Below are positions 39,356-49,223 of a DNA stretch of 64,000 nucleotides, piece after piece (positions within the stretch are counted from its first letter, which is position 1; every line of letters begins with the position of its first letter). The notes under the pieces were generated by a model. It searched no databases. It had not been told where the DNA came from and saw only the letters and a program-made list of their open reading frames with translations. The stretch comes from Marinomonas phaeophyticola (GTDB taxonomy: Bacteria > Pseudomonadota > Gammaproteobacteria > Pseudomonadales > Marinomonadaceae). The translations under genes were made by a program, and so were the position numbers. Where the stretch lies: the NCBI RefSeq assembly GCF_026966905.1, contig NZ_JAPUBN010000010.1:62001-126000 (forward strand). The letters run 5' to 3'.

Positions 39356-40252
39356 ATGAACTGCTCATTTATTGTCTTTACTGATTTAGATGGCACCTTA
39401 CTTGATCATCATACTTATAGCTTCAATGCGGCTATTCCTGCCTTAGCAAAATTAAAAAACAAGAAAATTCCTATTATTCCAAATACCAGTAAGACCTTTG
39501 ATGAGCTATTGCCTATTCTGCAACAGTTACAATTGAATAGTCCGTTTATTGTAGAAAATGGTGCGGCCGTTTATATACCCGAATCTTTTTTATTAGATTT
39601 ATGTTCATCCAAAGTGGATTTGCTTGAGCGTTATACCGCTGAGAATAAAATTACCAAGGTGATTTTAGGATCAAGTGCTAAAGGTTGCTATTACAGAAAG
39701 GCTTTTATTGAATCTCGTCAATATTGGTTGTCTCTTTTAGAGGATCAAGGCGCTGAATTTTCTCATTTGCATACGGGGTTTTCGAAAATGTCTGTGGCTG
39801 AGATTCAATCCATAACAGGGCTTAATCTTGAACAAGCTCAAGCGGCATCTAAGCGTGAGTTTGGTGAGCCCCTGCAATGGCATGGGTCTGAGGCGGAACT
39901 GAATCAATTTACTCAACAGATGAAACGTGTTGGCGCTAGCGTGGTTAAAGGTGGGCGTTTTGTTCATGTTGGTGGTAATTCAGATAAGGGGCGGGCGATG
40001 AAATGGTTGACGTCTTTTCTTAAATCAAACACGTCCGTTGCATTAGGGGATGGAGAGAATGATAGCTCTATGCTGGAAGTCGCCGATATTGCAGTACAAA
40101 TTCGTTCTGAATCCCATTCCTTTCCGGTACTAAATCGTACTAGCGGGGTCATTCAAACAACGGCTGTTGGACCTATGGGTTGGAATGAGGCCATTGATCA
40201 AATCTTATTCAGTGAAGGTAAAGCCACGGGGTCTAAACGTGATGCGTTTTAA
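39356..40252 (+). CDS. Mannosyl/glucosyl-3-phosphoglycerate phosphatase (HAD-IIB)
   Basis: A 298-residue HAD-superfamily phosphatase of the MPGP (YedP) family. The nucleophile motif is F-T-D-L-D-G-T-L-L-D at residues 8-17, followed by P-N-T-S-K-T (motif II). The C-terminal G-D-G-E-N-D-S-S-M-L-E carries the Mg-binding acidic residues. It should remove phosphate from a hexosyl-3-phosphoglycerate. Since the gene 90 bp downstream is a GpgS-like synthase, glucosyl-3-phosphoglycerate is the likely substrate and glucosylglycerate the product. AAGGAG precedes the start. Confidence 0.85.
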   Translation: MNCSFIVFTDLDGTLLDHHTYSFNAAIPALAKLKNKKIPIIPNTSKTFDELLPILQQLQLNSPFIVENGAAVYIPESFLLDLCSSKVDLLERYTAENKITKVILGSSAKGCYYRKAFIESRQYWLSLLEDQGAEFSHLHTGFSKMSVAEIQSITGLNLEQAQAASKREFGEPLQWHGSEAELNQFTQQMKRVGASVVKGGRFVHVGGNSDKGRAMKWLTSFLKSNTSVALGDGENDSSMLEVADIAVQIRSESHSFPVLNRTSGVIQTTAVGPMGWNEAIDQILFSEGKATGSKRDAF

Positions 40253-40285
40253 GCGGCTGGTTTTCACAGTATTTATTTTCAGTAT

Positions 40286-40309
40286 ACGAGAGCCCAATTC
40301 TCTCGTTTT
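40286..40309 (+). terminator. Intercistronic hairpin between phosphatase and synthase genes
   Basis: ACGAGAG and CTCTCGT form a 7-bp stem with a CCCAATT loop, followed by four T's. It could attenuate transcription into the synthase gene or stabilise upstream mRNA. Confidence 0.5.
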
Positions 40310-40343
40310 ACTACATTAGTTTTACTACATAGAGGCAATCCTT

Positions 40344-41585
40344 ATGGCAGATTTTTATCAAAATGGAATCGTAACCACCCTGCATAATCTTACGAAACGC
40401 AGCACCAGTGAATTAGAAGCAGAGCTAACCGACTTTTCGAAAAAACGTCCGTTAGGGTTGATATTACCGTCATTGTTTTCAGAGTTAGAAGGGGAAGCAT
40501 TACCCGATATTATTCATAAAATTGCTCAAGTACCTTATTTATCTGAGATTGTAATTGGCTTAGATAGAGCCTCTTTAGAGCAATATAAGCATGCTATTGC
40601 CTTCTTTGGCGAGTTGCCACAGCATCATAGAATTTTGTGGAATGATGGACCAAGGTTACAGGCATTAGATGCAAAGTTGCAATCAATGGGCCTTGCGCCT
40701 ACAGAGTTAGGTAAAGGCCGCAATGTCTGGTATTGCATGGGGTATGTATTGGCATCGGCTAAGTCTGAGTCAATTGCATTGCATGATTGCGATATTTTAA
40801 CGTATGACCGAGATTTATTAGCTAGATTGATATACCCCGTGGCTAATCCTCAATTTAACTATGAATTTAGTAAAGGGTTTTATTCTCGGTTCGCCAATGG
40901 AAAACTAAACGGTCGAGTTGCGCGTTTGCTCGTAACACCGTTAATCAAATCCTTAAAGCGGGTATTAGGACACAATGAATATTTAGACTTTATGGACAGC
41001 TTTCGATATTCATTGTCTGGTGAGTTCTCCTTTAGACGTGATGTGTTAACGGATTTACGGATCCCGAGTGATTGGGGATTAGAAATTGGTGTGTTGTCTG
41101 AAATGCATCGTAATTATGCATCCAATCGTATTTGTCAGGTGGACATAGCTGATTCTTACGATCACAAGCACCAAGATTTATCATTGGAAGATGATAATGC
41201 AGGCTTGTCTAAAATGTCGATTGATATCACGAAAGCTTTTTTCAGAAAATTAGCTACTCAAGGCTATACCATTAACCCTGAAACCATGCGAACAATAAAA
41301 GCAACTTACTATCGGATTGCCCTAGACTATATAGAGACCTATAAGAATGACGCCATTATCAATGGTTTGACGCTGGACATTCATACGGAAGAAAAGTCAG
41401 TGGAAATGTTTGCTAAAAATATTATGCAGGCCGGAACACAATTTTTAGATAATCCCATGGAAACGCCTTTTATACCGGCTTGGAATCGTGTCATTAGTGC
41501 CATGCCTAATGTATTGGATGAACTGAAAAATGCAGTAGAAGAGGATTACCAAGAGTTTAAAGAGACCGCATCACTCATTAAATAA
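40344..41585 (+). CDS. gpgS: Glucosyl-3-phosphoglycerate synthase (GT81-like)
   Basis: A 413-residue retaining glycosyltransferase expected to join glucose from a nucleotide sugar to 3-phosphoglycerate. The metal-binding motif is H-D-C-D at residues 147-150. Further features match GpgS: the stretch [13 protein letters not shown] (compare G-R-V-T-x-L-x-x-R-P-L), then S-L-S-G-E-F-S-F-R and [11 protein letters not shown]. It is longer than mycobacterial GpgS, with a C-terminal helical extension. It is flanked by a matching phosphatase and a GH13_18 phosphorylase, which strengthens the assignment. A mannosyl donor cannot be fully excluded. Confidence 0.8.
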   Translation: MADFYQNGIVTTLHNLTKRSTSELEAELTDFSKKRPLGLILPSLFSELEGEALPDIIHKIAQVPYLSEIVIGLDRASLEQYKHAIAFFGELPQHHRILWNDGPRLQALDAKLQSMGLAPTELGKGRNVWYCMGYVLASAKSESIALHDCDILTYDRDLLARLIYPVANPQFNYEFSKGFYSRFANGKLNGRVARLLVTPLIKSLKRVLGHNEYLDFMDSFRYSLSGEFSFRRDVLTDLRIPSDWGLEIGVLSEMHRNYASNRICQVDIADSYDHKHQDLSLEDDNAGLSKMSIDITKAFFRKLATQGYTINPETMRTIKATYYRIALDYIETYKNDAIINGLTLDIHTEEKSVEMFAKNIMQAGTQFLDNPMETPFIPAWNRVISAMPNVLDELKNAVEEDYQEFKETASLIK

Positions 41586-41599
41586 GGGCAGGTAAACCT

Positions 41600-43354
41600 A
41601 TGAACATATTGACGCAACTGGCAGAAAAGTTACAACTACAGCTCTCTGTTATTTACGATGGAGTCGAAATAGAGACTAGTTATAAGGAATTGAGTTTAGA
41701 TCTAATTGATATGATGGGATTAAATACTCACTGTGTTGAGCCTGTTCCTTATGCAAACCACTGGTCGCAGAAGGATATGATACTCATTACCTATGGCGAC
41801 AGTTTCCTAGAAGAGGGCGTCAAGCCGCTGAAGACCTTAGATAGCTTCTTAGAAGAACACATAGGAGAAAGCGTTAACGGTGTGCATATATTGCCGTTTT
41901 TTCCTTATAGTTCCGACGATGGTTTTTCTGTTATTGATTATTCCAGTGTTAATGAGTCATTGGGCGATTGGTCTGATATTAGTGCTATAGCAAAAAAACG
42001 GAAATTAATGTCGGATTTGGTGATTAATCATTGTTCTAGCCGAGGGATTTGGTTCGAAAACTTCATTAAAGGGGAGGGTAAAGGCAGTGATTATTTCTTT
42101 ACGGCCAGTCCTGATGATGACTTGTCCCAAGTGGTTAGACCTCGAACGAGTTCACTATTGCGACCCGTCGAAACAGAGAAAGGATTACAACATGTATGGT
42201 GTACCTTTAGCCATGACCAAGTCGACCTAGATTTTAGAAATCCTGAAGTGTTACTGACTTTTGTGTCTATAATTCGCCAATACTTGGATGCGGGGGTGCG
42301 CATATTTAGACTTGATGCGGTGGCTTTCTTGTGGAAGGAATTGACTAGTGCTTCAATTAATTTACCGCAGACTCATGAAGTGGTTCGATTATTGAGAACT
42401 CTAATTGAGCATTCGGAGCCTGAAGCCATCATGATTACGGAAACCAATATTCCGAATACACAAAACTTAACCTATTTTGGCAATGCCAATGAGGCTCATT
42501 GTATTTATAACTTTTCATTGCCACCGCTATTAGTGAATACCTTAATTACTGGCGATTGTTTGTATTTAAAACGTTGGTTAATGAGCATGCCTCCTGCCCA
42601 AAATGGCACCTGTTATTTTAACTTTATTGCTTCCCATGATGGTATTGGTTTAAGGCCTGCTGAAGGCTTATTGAGTGATATAGAAATCAATACATTAGTC
42701 AATACGATGCAAAGTTTTGGAGGGCGAATCTCATGGCGCACATCAGAAACCGGTGAGCAAAAGCCCTATGAAATGAATATTTCTTTGTTCGATGCCCTAC
42801 AAGGAACGGTGGAAGGAGAAGATAAATGGGGGTTAGAGCGCTTTATTTGTGCCCATGCCATTATGTTTGCTCTAGAAGGCATTCCAGGAATTTATATTCA
42901 CAGTATGCTGGGTACTCGTAATGATTATGAAAAGTTGAAAAATACGCATCATAATCGCTCTATTAACCGTCATCGGTGGGATTATTCACAACTGGAGCGG
43001 CAGCTGGCTAATACCTCAAGCTCCCATCATACAGTGCTTGCAAGAATGCTTGAGTTAATCGATATACGGAAAAAACAATTGGCTTTTCATCCTAATGCCA
43101 TTCAGTTTGTTTTGCATTTAGGGTTGCAGTTGTTTGGCTTTTGGCGTCAAAGTTCGGATCGAAAACAAAGTATTTTTTGTGTTAGCAACATTTCTAAAGA
43201 AGACGTAGAGCTGAGATTAGGGGAATTAAATCTTATATCTACTGATACTTGGTTCGATCTTATTGCAGGAACCCCGGTTACAAATTTAAACGAAGTGGTG
43301 ACGCTTTCCCCTTATCAAACGGTTTGGTTGACTAATATTATGTTGGAATCTTAG
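41600..43354 (+). CDS. GH13_18 phosphorylase, probably glucosylglycerate phosphorylase
   Basis: A 584-residue sucrose-phosphorylase-like glycoside hydrolase. The catalytic nucleophile is Asp239 in F-R-L-D-A, the acid/base is Glu281 in I-T-E-T-N-I-P, and the stabiliser is Asp347 in A-S-H-D-G-I-G. The subfamily includes sucrose, sucrose-6-phosphate, glucosylglycerol and glucosylglycerate phosphorylases (E. coli YcjM being of the last kind). Lying 14 bp after gpgS, it most likely splits glucosylglycerate with phosphate into glucose 1-phosphate and glycerate, recovering the osmolyte. Acceptor specificity cannot be proved from sequence alone. Confidence 0.82.
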   Translation: MNILTQLAEKLQLQLSVIYDGVEIETSYKELSLDLIDMMGLNTHCVEPVPYANHWSQKDMILITYGDSFLEEGVKPLKTLDSFLEEHIGESVNGVHILPFFPYSSDDGFSVIDYSSVNESLGDWSDISAIAKKRKLMSDLVINHCSSRGIWFENFIKGEGKGSDYFFTASPDDDLSQVVRPRTSSLLRPVETEKGLQHVWCTFSHDQVDLDFRNPEVLLTFVSIIRQYLDAGVRIFRLDAVAFLWKELTSASINLPQTHEVVRLLRTLIEHSEPEAIMITETNIPNTQNLTYFGNANEAHCIYNFSLPPLLVNTLITGDCLYLKRWLMSMPPAQNGTCYFNFIASHDGIGLRPAEGLLSDIEINTLVNTMQSFGGRISWRTSETGEQKPYEMNISLFDALQGTVEGEDKWGLERFICAHAIMFALEGIPGIYIHSMLGTRNDYEKLKNTHHNRSINRHRWDYSQLERQLANTSSSHHTVLARMLELIDIRKKQLAFHPNAIQFVLHLGLQLFGFWRQSSDRKQSIFCVSNISKEDVELRLGELNLISTDTWFDLIAGTPVTNLNEVVTLSPYQTVWLTNIMLES

Positions 43355-43387
43355 CGTCTGACAATACCGAAATTCGCTAATAGAGGG

Positions 43388-43440
43388 TTGAGGTATTCCT
43401 TTTCGCGCGGCGATAAGTGCATCCGTTGTGAATACCTCAA
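43388..43440. terminator. Long-range hairpin between convergent genes
   Basis: TTGAGGTATTC (43388-43398) pairs perfectly with GAATACCTCAA (43430-43440) across 31 nt that contain further GC-rich pairing (CGCGCGGCG). It lies between convergent stop codons (43354 and 43452) and may terminate both transcripts. The U-tract is weak. Confidence 0.5.
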
Positions 43441-43451
43441 TCTACTAATCA

Positions 43452-44108
43452 TTAAGCGCTTGCGGCTATTTCTTGGCTAATTTGAGTCAGAGCTTGTTTA
43501 AACGTGTCACTCGTCTGGCCGCCACTAATGGCATATTTGTTGTTGATAATAAAGGTTGGAACAGAAGATATGCCCATTTGTTGCATTTGAGACTCTTCTT
43601 CTCTTACTTCTTGTGCATAATCGTCACTGTCTAGAATTGCTTTTGCTGCCGCTGTGTCTAAGCCAATGGACCCAACAACGTCTAATAGTTGTTGTTCTTG
43701 ATTTAAGAGCGCTTGATCAGAAAAGTGTGCTTGAAACATGGCTAATTTAAGCTCTGTTTGTTTACCTTGTGTTTTAGCCCACGCTAATAAGCGATGACAA
43801 TCAAAACTGTTGATCATGATACGTTCGCCGTCAAAGTCAAAGTGAAAACCAGATTGCTTACCCATATCAATAATGCGTTGACGGTTTTCCTGGCCTTGGG
43901 CTTCAGATAAACCGTACTTTTCTTGCAAATGTTCGTTGATATCTTGCCCTTCAATTGGCATGTCTGGGTTTAATTCAAATGGATGCCAGCTGATATCAGC
44001 TGTGATGTCGCTTTTTATGTCATTAAGAGCGCGCTCTAAATTTTTATAGCCAATGATGCACCATGGGCACATTACATCAGATACGATATCGATTTTTAAA
44101 TTTGTCAT
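43452..44108 (-). CDS. DsbA-family oxidoreductase (FrnE-like)
   Basis: A 218-residue cytoplasmic thioredoxin-fold protein with the active-site C-P-W-C at residues 14-17 (D-V-M-C-P-W-C-I-I-G). A cis-Pro loop follows at S-S-V-P-T-F-I-I-N-N, then I-S-G-G-Q. There is no signal peptide. The family is annotated as 2-hydroxychromene-2-carboxylate isomerase/DsbA-like or FrnE; those with C-x-x-C act as disulfide oxidoreductases and some aid stress resistance. AGGA precedes the ATG. Confidence 0.9.
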   Translation of the reverse strand: MTNLKIDIVSDVMCPWCIIGYKNLERALNDIKSDITADISWHPFELNPDMPIEGQDINEHLQEKYGLSEAQGQENRQRIIDMGKQSGFHFDFDGERIMINSFDCHRLLAWAKTQGKQTELKLAMFQAHFSDQALLNQEQQLLDVVGSIGLDTAAAKAILDSDDYAQEVREEESQMQQMGISSVPTFIINNKYAISGGQTSDTFKQALTQISQEIAASA

Positions 44109-44297
44109 GTTTTTGTCCTAGTTTCTGTCGCTCAATAGTGGCTAATCATGGGGTTAAAACGCCGTTCATAGGGTTTCATTATCTAAAAATACAGTGGTGC
44201 TCTAAATACGAAAATGCAAGCAATCGAATCAATAATCCATCTTGCTTGCTTATTTTATAAATGAGATAAAATATCGATATCGGCAGAGTATTGTTCG

Positions 44298-45536
44298 TTA
44301 TTCTGCTTCTTGTGGGGTTTTGTGTTTTTCTGCATAAGTTAATAGGAATAGCGCTAAACTGCTCATAATTAGAAAGCCTACCGTCATAGGCAGTGTGCTG
44401 CCGTCATAAAGCTGTCCTATAATCGTGCCTATAATCAGTGACATAATTGAGGAGGTTGAACCTATAATAGCGGAAGCAATACCTGCAACGTGTCCCATTG
44501 GCTCCATAGCCATGGCGTTTAAATTGCCAAAAATCAAGCCAAAGCTAAAGAAGAGACTGCCAGCATATAACATAAACATCCATAATTGGACTGTTATAAA
44601 AAGCTGTACAATGAAGAAAATCAAAGAGCTTAAAATGATGGCTTTAAAGGCTCGAGAGGCAATTAAATGCATTCCAAGACGTTGTACAAATTTAGAATTC
44701 ATTAAAGAAGAAAAGCCCAATAATAGGGCTAATACACCGAAATACACACTGAATAATTTGCCCGTTCCAAATTGTTCTTGAAATATTTGAGGGGACGAGT
44801 TTAAGTAACCGATTAAACAACCAAATATCATTCCCATGGCAACGGTTAAACTAGTAGTGGGTTTGTTGGTCATCACTTCTTTAAAACCGTCAAAAAAACC
44901 CTTTTTTGTAAAAGGTATACGCTTCGCCTTTGGTAAGGTTTCATCCAAACGGGTGAATATCCAGACAAAAATGATAGACGCGTACACTAGATACATGACA
45001 AAGATTCCTTGCCAGTTAGTGAAAAGCAAGATGACTTGACCTATAGATGGCGCTAACGCTGGTACTAAAATAAAGATCATCATTACTAACGACATGATTT
45101 TTGCCATATCTCTGCCTTTATACTGGTCTCTCACCAGAGAAATAGCCGAAATATAGGGTCCTGCAACGCCAAGGCCTTGAATGAATCGGCCGATAAGTAG
45201 TGTGTCTAAATCGGTCGACATAAAACAAAAAATCGTACCGAAAACATAAACGACCAAGCCTACATAAAGGATGGGTTTACGACCTGTAGAGTCGGAGAGT
45301 GGGCCACAGATTAATTGTCCTAATGATAAGCCTAAGAATAATGCACTGATAACCAATTGAACACGGTTCGTATCTTCTATCATAAAGTCTTTAGCAATAA
45401 TGCCTAAAGCAGGTAGTAGAGCATCGATAGATATCGCAACAATGGACATCAGTGTCGCGGTAAGAATAGTAAACTCCATAGCCGAGAGACGGCTTTTATT
45501 AGGAGTAGAAACGTCGGGTGTCGAATAGGCAGTCAT
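44298..45536 (-). CDS. Bcr/CflA family multidrug efflux MFS transporter
   Basis: A 412-residue, twelve-helix MFS protein of the DHA1 Bcr/CflA type. I use the ATG at 45536, as the region before it contains an operator-like repeat; a TTG at 45548 is an alternative. Landmarks are Q-L-I-C-G-P-L-S-D-S-T-G-R-K-P (motif A), G-L-G-V-A-G-P-Y-I-S and the Bcr-like L-G-L-S-L-G-Q. A drug or small-metabolite export role is inferred from the family. No linked regulator gene is present. Confidence 0.88.
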   Translation of the reverse strand: MTAYSTPDVSTPNKSRLSAMEFTILTATLMSIVAISIDALLPALGIIAKDFMIEDTNRVQLVISALFLGLSLGQLICGPLSDSTGRKPILYVGLVVYVFGTIFCFMSTDLDTLLIGRFIQGLGVAGPYISAISLVRDQYKGRDMAKIMSLVMMIFILVPALAPSIGQVILLFTNWQGIFVMYLVYASIIFVWIFTRLDETLPKAKRIPFTKKGFFDGFKEVMTNKPTTSLTVAMGMIFGCLIGYLNSSPQIFQEQFGTGKLFSVYFGVLALLLGFSSLMNSKFVQRLGMHLIASRAFKAIILSSLIFFIVQLFITVQLWMFMLYAGSLFFSFGLIFGNLNAMAMEPMGHVAGIASAIIGSTSSIMSLIIGTIIGQLYDGSTLPMTVGFLIMSSLALFLLTYAEKHKTPQEAE

Positions 45537-45541
45537 GTCAC

Positions 45542-45570
45542 AATCCAAGTGATTTATATAGACTTGGATT
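45542..45570 (-). promoter_or_regulatory. Inverted repeat operator-like site before the Bcr/CflA gene
   Basis: AATCCAAGT (45542-45550) and ACTTGGATT (45562-45570) form a perfect 9-bp inverted repeat with an 11-bp AT-rich spacer. It sits 5 bp upstream of the ATG, covering the ribosome-binding region. It could be a repressor operator or an RNA stem hiding the start. Confidence 0.55.
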
Positions 45571-45592
45571 ATATGATGTTATTGTGCATATA

Positions 45593-48500
45593 TTATGATT
45601 TTTTCTCTAAAGATCGAATTAATGCTCGTAGTCGTGCAGGCTTGGCCGGTTTTTGCATATAGACAATATCGAGCTCTTTACAGAGTAAGATTAATTCCTC
45701 ATCTTGAACCGCAGTAAGCAATACTGCAGGTATGCTTAGAGAGGTTCTCTTTCTTAAGGTTGATATCAAATCAAGACCATTTTTATGTTCCCCAAGTTGA
45801 TAATCAACTAGTAATAAGTCAGGAACGCCTTGGGAACTTAAACAACTAAAAGTATCAGAATAACAGCGGACATCACAATGCCATTGGTTCATGAGAGTTT
45901 GCATGGCATCCAGATTATTTTTGTCGTCATCTATACACCAGATAGAGCAAGTAGGTTGATTGGATTTCTCTTCATAAGTTTGTATTTCTGACTCAGTTGG
46001 CAGCACGGTTTGCTGTTTTGCTAAAGGTACGGTAATACTGAAGCAGCTTCCCTTATGAGGAGTGGAATTGAGTTGCATTGTCAGACTCAGTGCTTTTTGC
46101 ATCCTTCTAACTAACCCTAATCCCAACCCAAGGCCGGGTTCTTGGGTATTTTTCCAACGATAAAAATCTTCGAATACTTTTTCTTGTTCTATTGTAGGAA
46201 TTCCTATACCGGTGTCCCATACTTGAATGCTGATATGATCTTTTTCTTTTTCTACAGGCAATCAATACTTTACCCGTTTGAGTATATTTAACGGCATTAG
46301 AAACAAAGTTTTGGACGATACGTCTTAAATAAACTGGGTCTGTATGAACATAGCCGTGTTGCATTCGAGTACGAATCTGTAAGCCTTTTTCATTAGCAAT
46401 AACACTAAACTCATTGATAACGGGTGTCAGTAATTCTTCAAGAGAACAGTCTTTGAGTCTTGGTTTAACCGCTCCTTGGTCTAATCGAGCAATCTCTAGC
46501 AGTGTCGATATTAATGTTTCAGTGGACTGTACGGATGCGGTTAATTTATCAAGCGTAGATCGTGTTTCATTGTCTAATGGAGATGAATGTAATGCGCCCA
46601 AATAGAGGCGAGCCGCGTTTAATGGTTGTAAGATATCATGACTGGCTAACGCTAAAAATTCTGTTTTATCTATATTCGCCTTTTCGGCTTCGGCTTTTGC
46701 TTTCATTAACTCTTTTTCAGCCGTGGCTCGCCTTTCAATTTCTTGATGTAATTCTCTATTAATACTTTGTACTTCTTGAGTGCGGGCAACGACGCGTTTT
46801 TCCAAATCGATATTGGCTTCTTGTAACGCTTGTTGGCTTTCAATATGTTCGGTGACATCGGTAAAACTGGTGACAAAACCACCATTTGGTAAGGGGTTCC
46901 CCACCATTTCAATGACACGACCACTGGAACGTCGGCGTAAAAACCTATGAGCGGTTCCTTTTCGTAAATGCTCAAGTCGTTTGTTTACCAAGGCGTTGAC
47001 TTCACCAACACCACATTCTCCTCGGGACGCATTAAAGCGAATAAGCTCTTCAACCTCTAGGCCTACTTTTAACATGCCTTCTGGATAAGGATAGAGAGTG
47101 GTGTAGGTTTTATTCCAAGCGACCAGTTTTAAATCTTTATCAACAACGCTGATGCCCTGATCTAAATTATCCATAGAGATAAAGAGTAAGTTTTGATTGA
47201 ATTGAATGGCTTGGGTTGTCTCATCAAGATAAGTGACGATTTCTTCAATATTGATTTGTTTGTCAATCAAGAGAGAATTGATAATGGTCCGAGCAGAGGA
47301 GCCGCCAAGAACACCACCTAGAATACGTTCACAATAATCAATAAATAGCCTATTTGGGGTGGCTCTTGGATCGAGTATTTGTACCTGATCTTTTTCAAAC
47401 TCGGAGAGTACCTGTTTAGAGCGATTACCGCCTAAAAAGGTTTCTAGTAAAACGATTAGGTCACTATTCACCGCCTTACTTTTAGGTTTGAAAAAACGGT
47501 TTTCTAATTCCGCATTTGGGTTAACAAAGGCGGTCGCTTGGATTCGGTCAACCAATCTTTCATTGCCTAAAAGTGAACCAACTATATAGCCGAATACATT
47601 GGCCACTAAACTAATAAAAGCGCCATAAATAATGATATCCGTACGTGATTCAATGTCAGTTATCGCCCATGACACATTATTGGTAAGGGGGATAAACATC
47701 CATAATAACCAGCATAAAAAACCGAGTATTAACCCTGAATAGACACCTGTAACATGGCCTTTTTTCCAGTAGAGACCGCCGACTACTGCCGGTATCAATT
47801 GTAATACTAGAGAAAATGCAATGAGCCCAGTGCCAGCCAAAGGCTCATTGTTGGCCATTTCCTGATAATATAGATAAGAGAGTACTAATACTCCTGTTAT
47901 GACTAAGCGACGGATCATAAGTATTTGTTTACGATAAAGTGGGATCGCTTGTTGTTGTGACGTTGCTCGTGCTAATAACAGAGGCAAAATGACGTCGTTA
48001 CTGATCATGATACTTAATGCAAATGTAGCAATAATGATCATGGCGGTTGTCGCTGATATCCCTCCTAAAAATATTAACATTTCAATAATGATGTTGTTGC
48101 TATTAAGGGCGAATTGGATCACATAGGTGTCCGCATTGACCGAGTTTCCAAAGAGGCTTTGGCCAGCAATGGCAATTGGGGGAATAATCAAGGCAAAAAT
48201 AAGTAAGTAAAGAGGGAAGACCCAACGGGCCATTTTTAATTGTTTTTCATCCTGATGATCGACAACGGTGACATGGAACTGTCTAGGTAAACAAATGACA
48301 GCCGCTGCCGCCATTAATGTTTGCATAATGAAAGAAAAAGAGAACAGATTACTAATCTCCCAAACGCTAAAGTCGATCGTATCAAAAGACTGGCTCTGCT
48401 GTTCGCCTGTTAAGGTGACCACGGCAAGGAAGCCAACAACCAAAATGGCGAATAGCTTAAAAAGAGATTCAGATGCAATCGCAAGCATCATACCTGATCG

Positions 48501-49040
48501 GTAATCCGTTACTTCCACTTTTCTCGTTCCAAATAAGATAGCGAAGACACCGACTAAGACTGTAGCCACTAGGACGATGATATTTGGTGAAGTATCGTGC
48601 TGATTAACAAACAAGGAAAAATTGGAGCCGATGGCTTTTAGTTGTAAAGAAATGTAGGGGATAATAGCTAGCAAAGCGATTAATATTACAAGCGGAGCGG
48701 TAAGAGGGCGTTTGCCATAACGAGATGAAATAAAATCCGCAATGGAGGTGATATTTTGTTTGCGGCTAACTAAGGTCAGCTTTTTTAAAAAAGGGAAAGC
48801 AAATAAATACAGTAAAATAGGACCGATAAAAATTGGTAAGTAGTTCCAACCAGATCTCGCCGCTTCACCAACAGTGCCGTAAAAGGTCCATGCGGTGCAG
48901 TAAATAGCTAAGGAGAAGCTATAGACTATTGGGCTGCGAGTCAGTTTTTTGATTTTCGGCTGTTCTTTGTCTCCCCAAATAGCGATCCAGAAAAGGCCAA
49001 GAATATAGAGGACCGCTAAGAATATCCAAAGAAAAGTCAT
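45593..49040 (-). pseudogene. Hybrid histidine kinase with sodium symporter sensor domain, frameshifted
   Basis: Read with one correction this is a kinase of about 1,148 residues. Order: a 13-helix SSF symporter-like module (residues about 1-490), a PAS-like region near 610-720 (I-S-V-V-D-K-D-L-K-L-V-A-W-N), a coiled linker, HisKA with phospho-His in A-S-H-D-I-L-Q-P-L-N, HATPase_c (N-F-V-S-N-A-V-K-Y, then D-T-G-I-G-I-P and G-L-G-L-G-L), and a C-terminal receiver with D-L-L-L-V-D-Y-Q-L-G. The frame breaks in two adjacent T5 runs (46241-46251): one base too many. Removing one joins V-L-I-A-C-R-K to E-K-D-H-I-S-I-Q-V-W-D. It resembles CrbS/CbrA-type kinases, which regulate carbon or acetate use. 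Sequencing error is likely. Confidence 0.88.
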
Positions 49041-49148
49041 AGTACTTTATCCGTATAAAGCATGTCTTTCACACTGAGAAACAAGAATGAGAAAGCGACA
49101 TGAGAACGCGAATACTGCGTCATTAAAATAAGTTATTCTGCCGAAAAT

Positions 49149-49190
49149 GAAAAAAGCGACAATAAGACTTTAGTCTCTTGCCGCTTTAAT
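49149..49190 (-). terminator. Terminator of the lrp-aminotransferase unit
   Basis: On the minus strand AAAGCGGCAAGAGACT pairs with AGTCTTATTGTCGCTTT (about 49153-49187), with two mismatches, and is followed by TTTTTT. It lies 37 bp past the aminotransferase stop. Confidence 0.85.
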
Positions 49191-49223
49191 AAGCAAGGTG
49201 TTTTAATGCTATGATGACGAATA

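Noticed and set aside
39177-39359. 60-codon ORF ending in an ATGA overlap with the phosphatase gene
   Set aside because: It has a weak start and no recognisable protein character, and it runs through the inverted repeats of the leader; the overlap looks coincidental.
46238-46256. Programmed ribosomal frameshift in the hybrid kinase at A-rich codons
   Set aside because: A -1 slip on the A-rich stretch leads to the wrong frame; the needed change is +1, with no stop or slippery codon suited to it. An indel is simpler.
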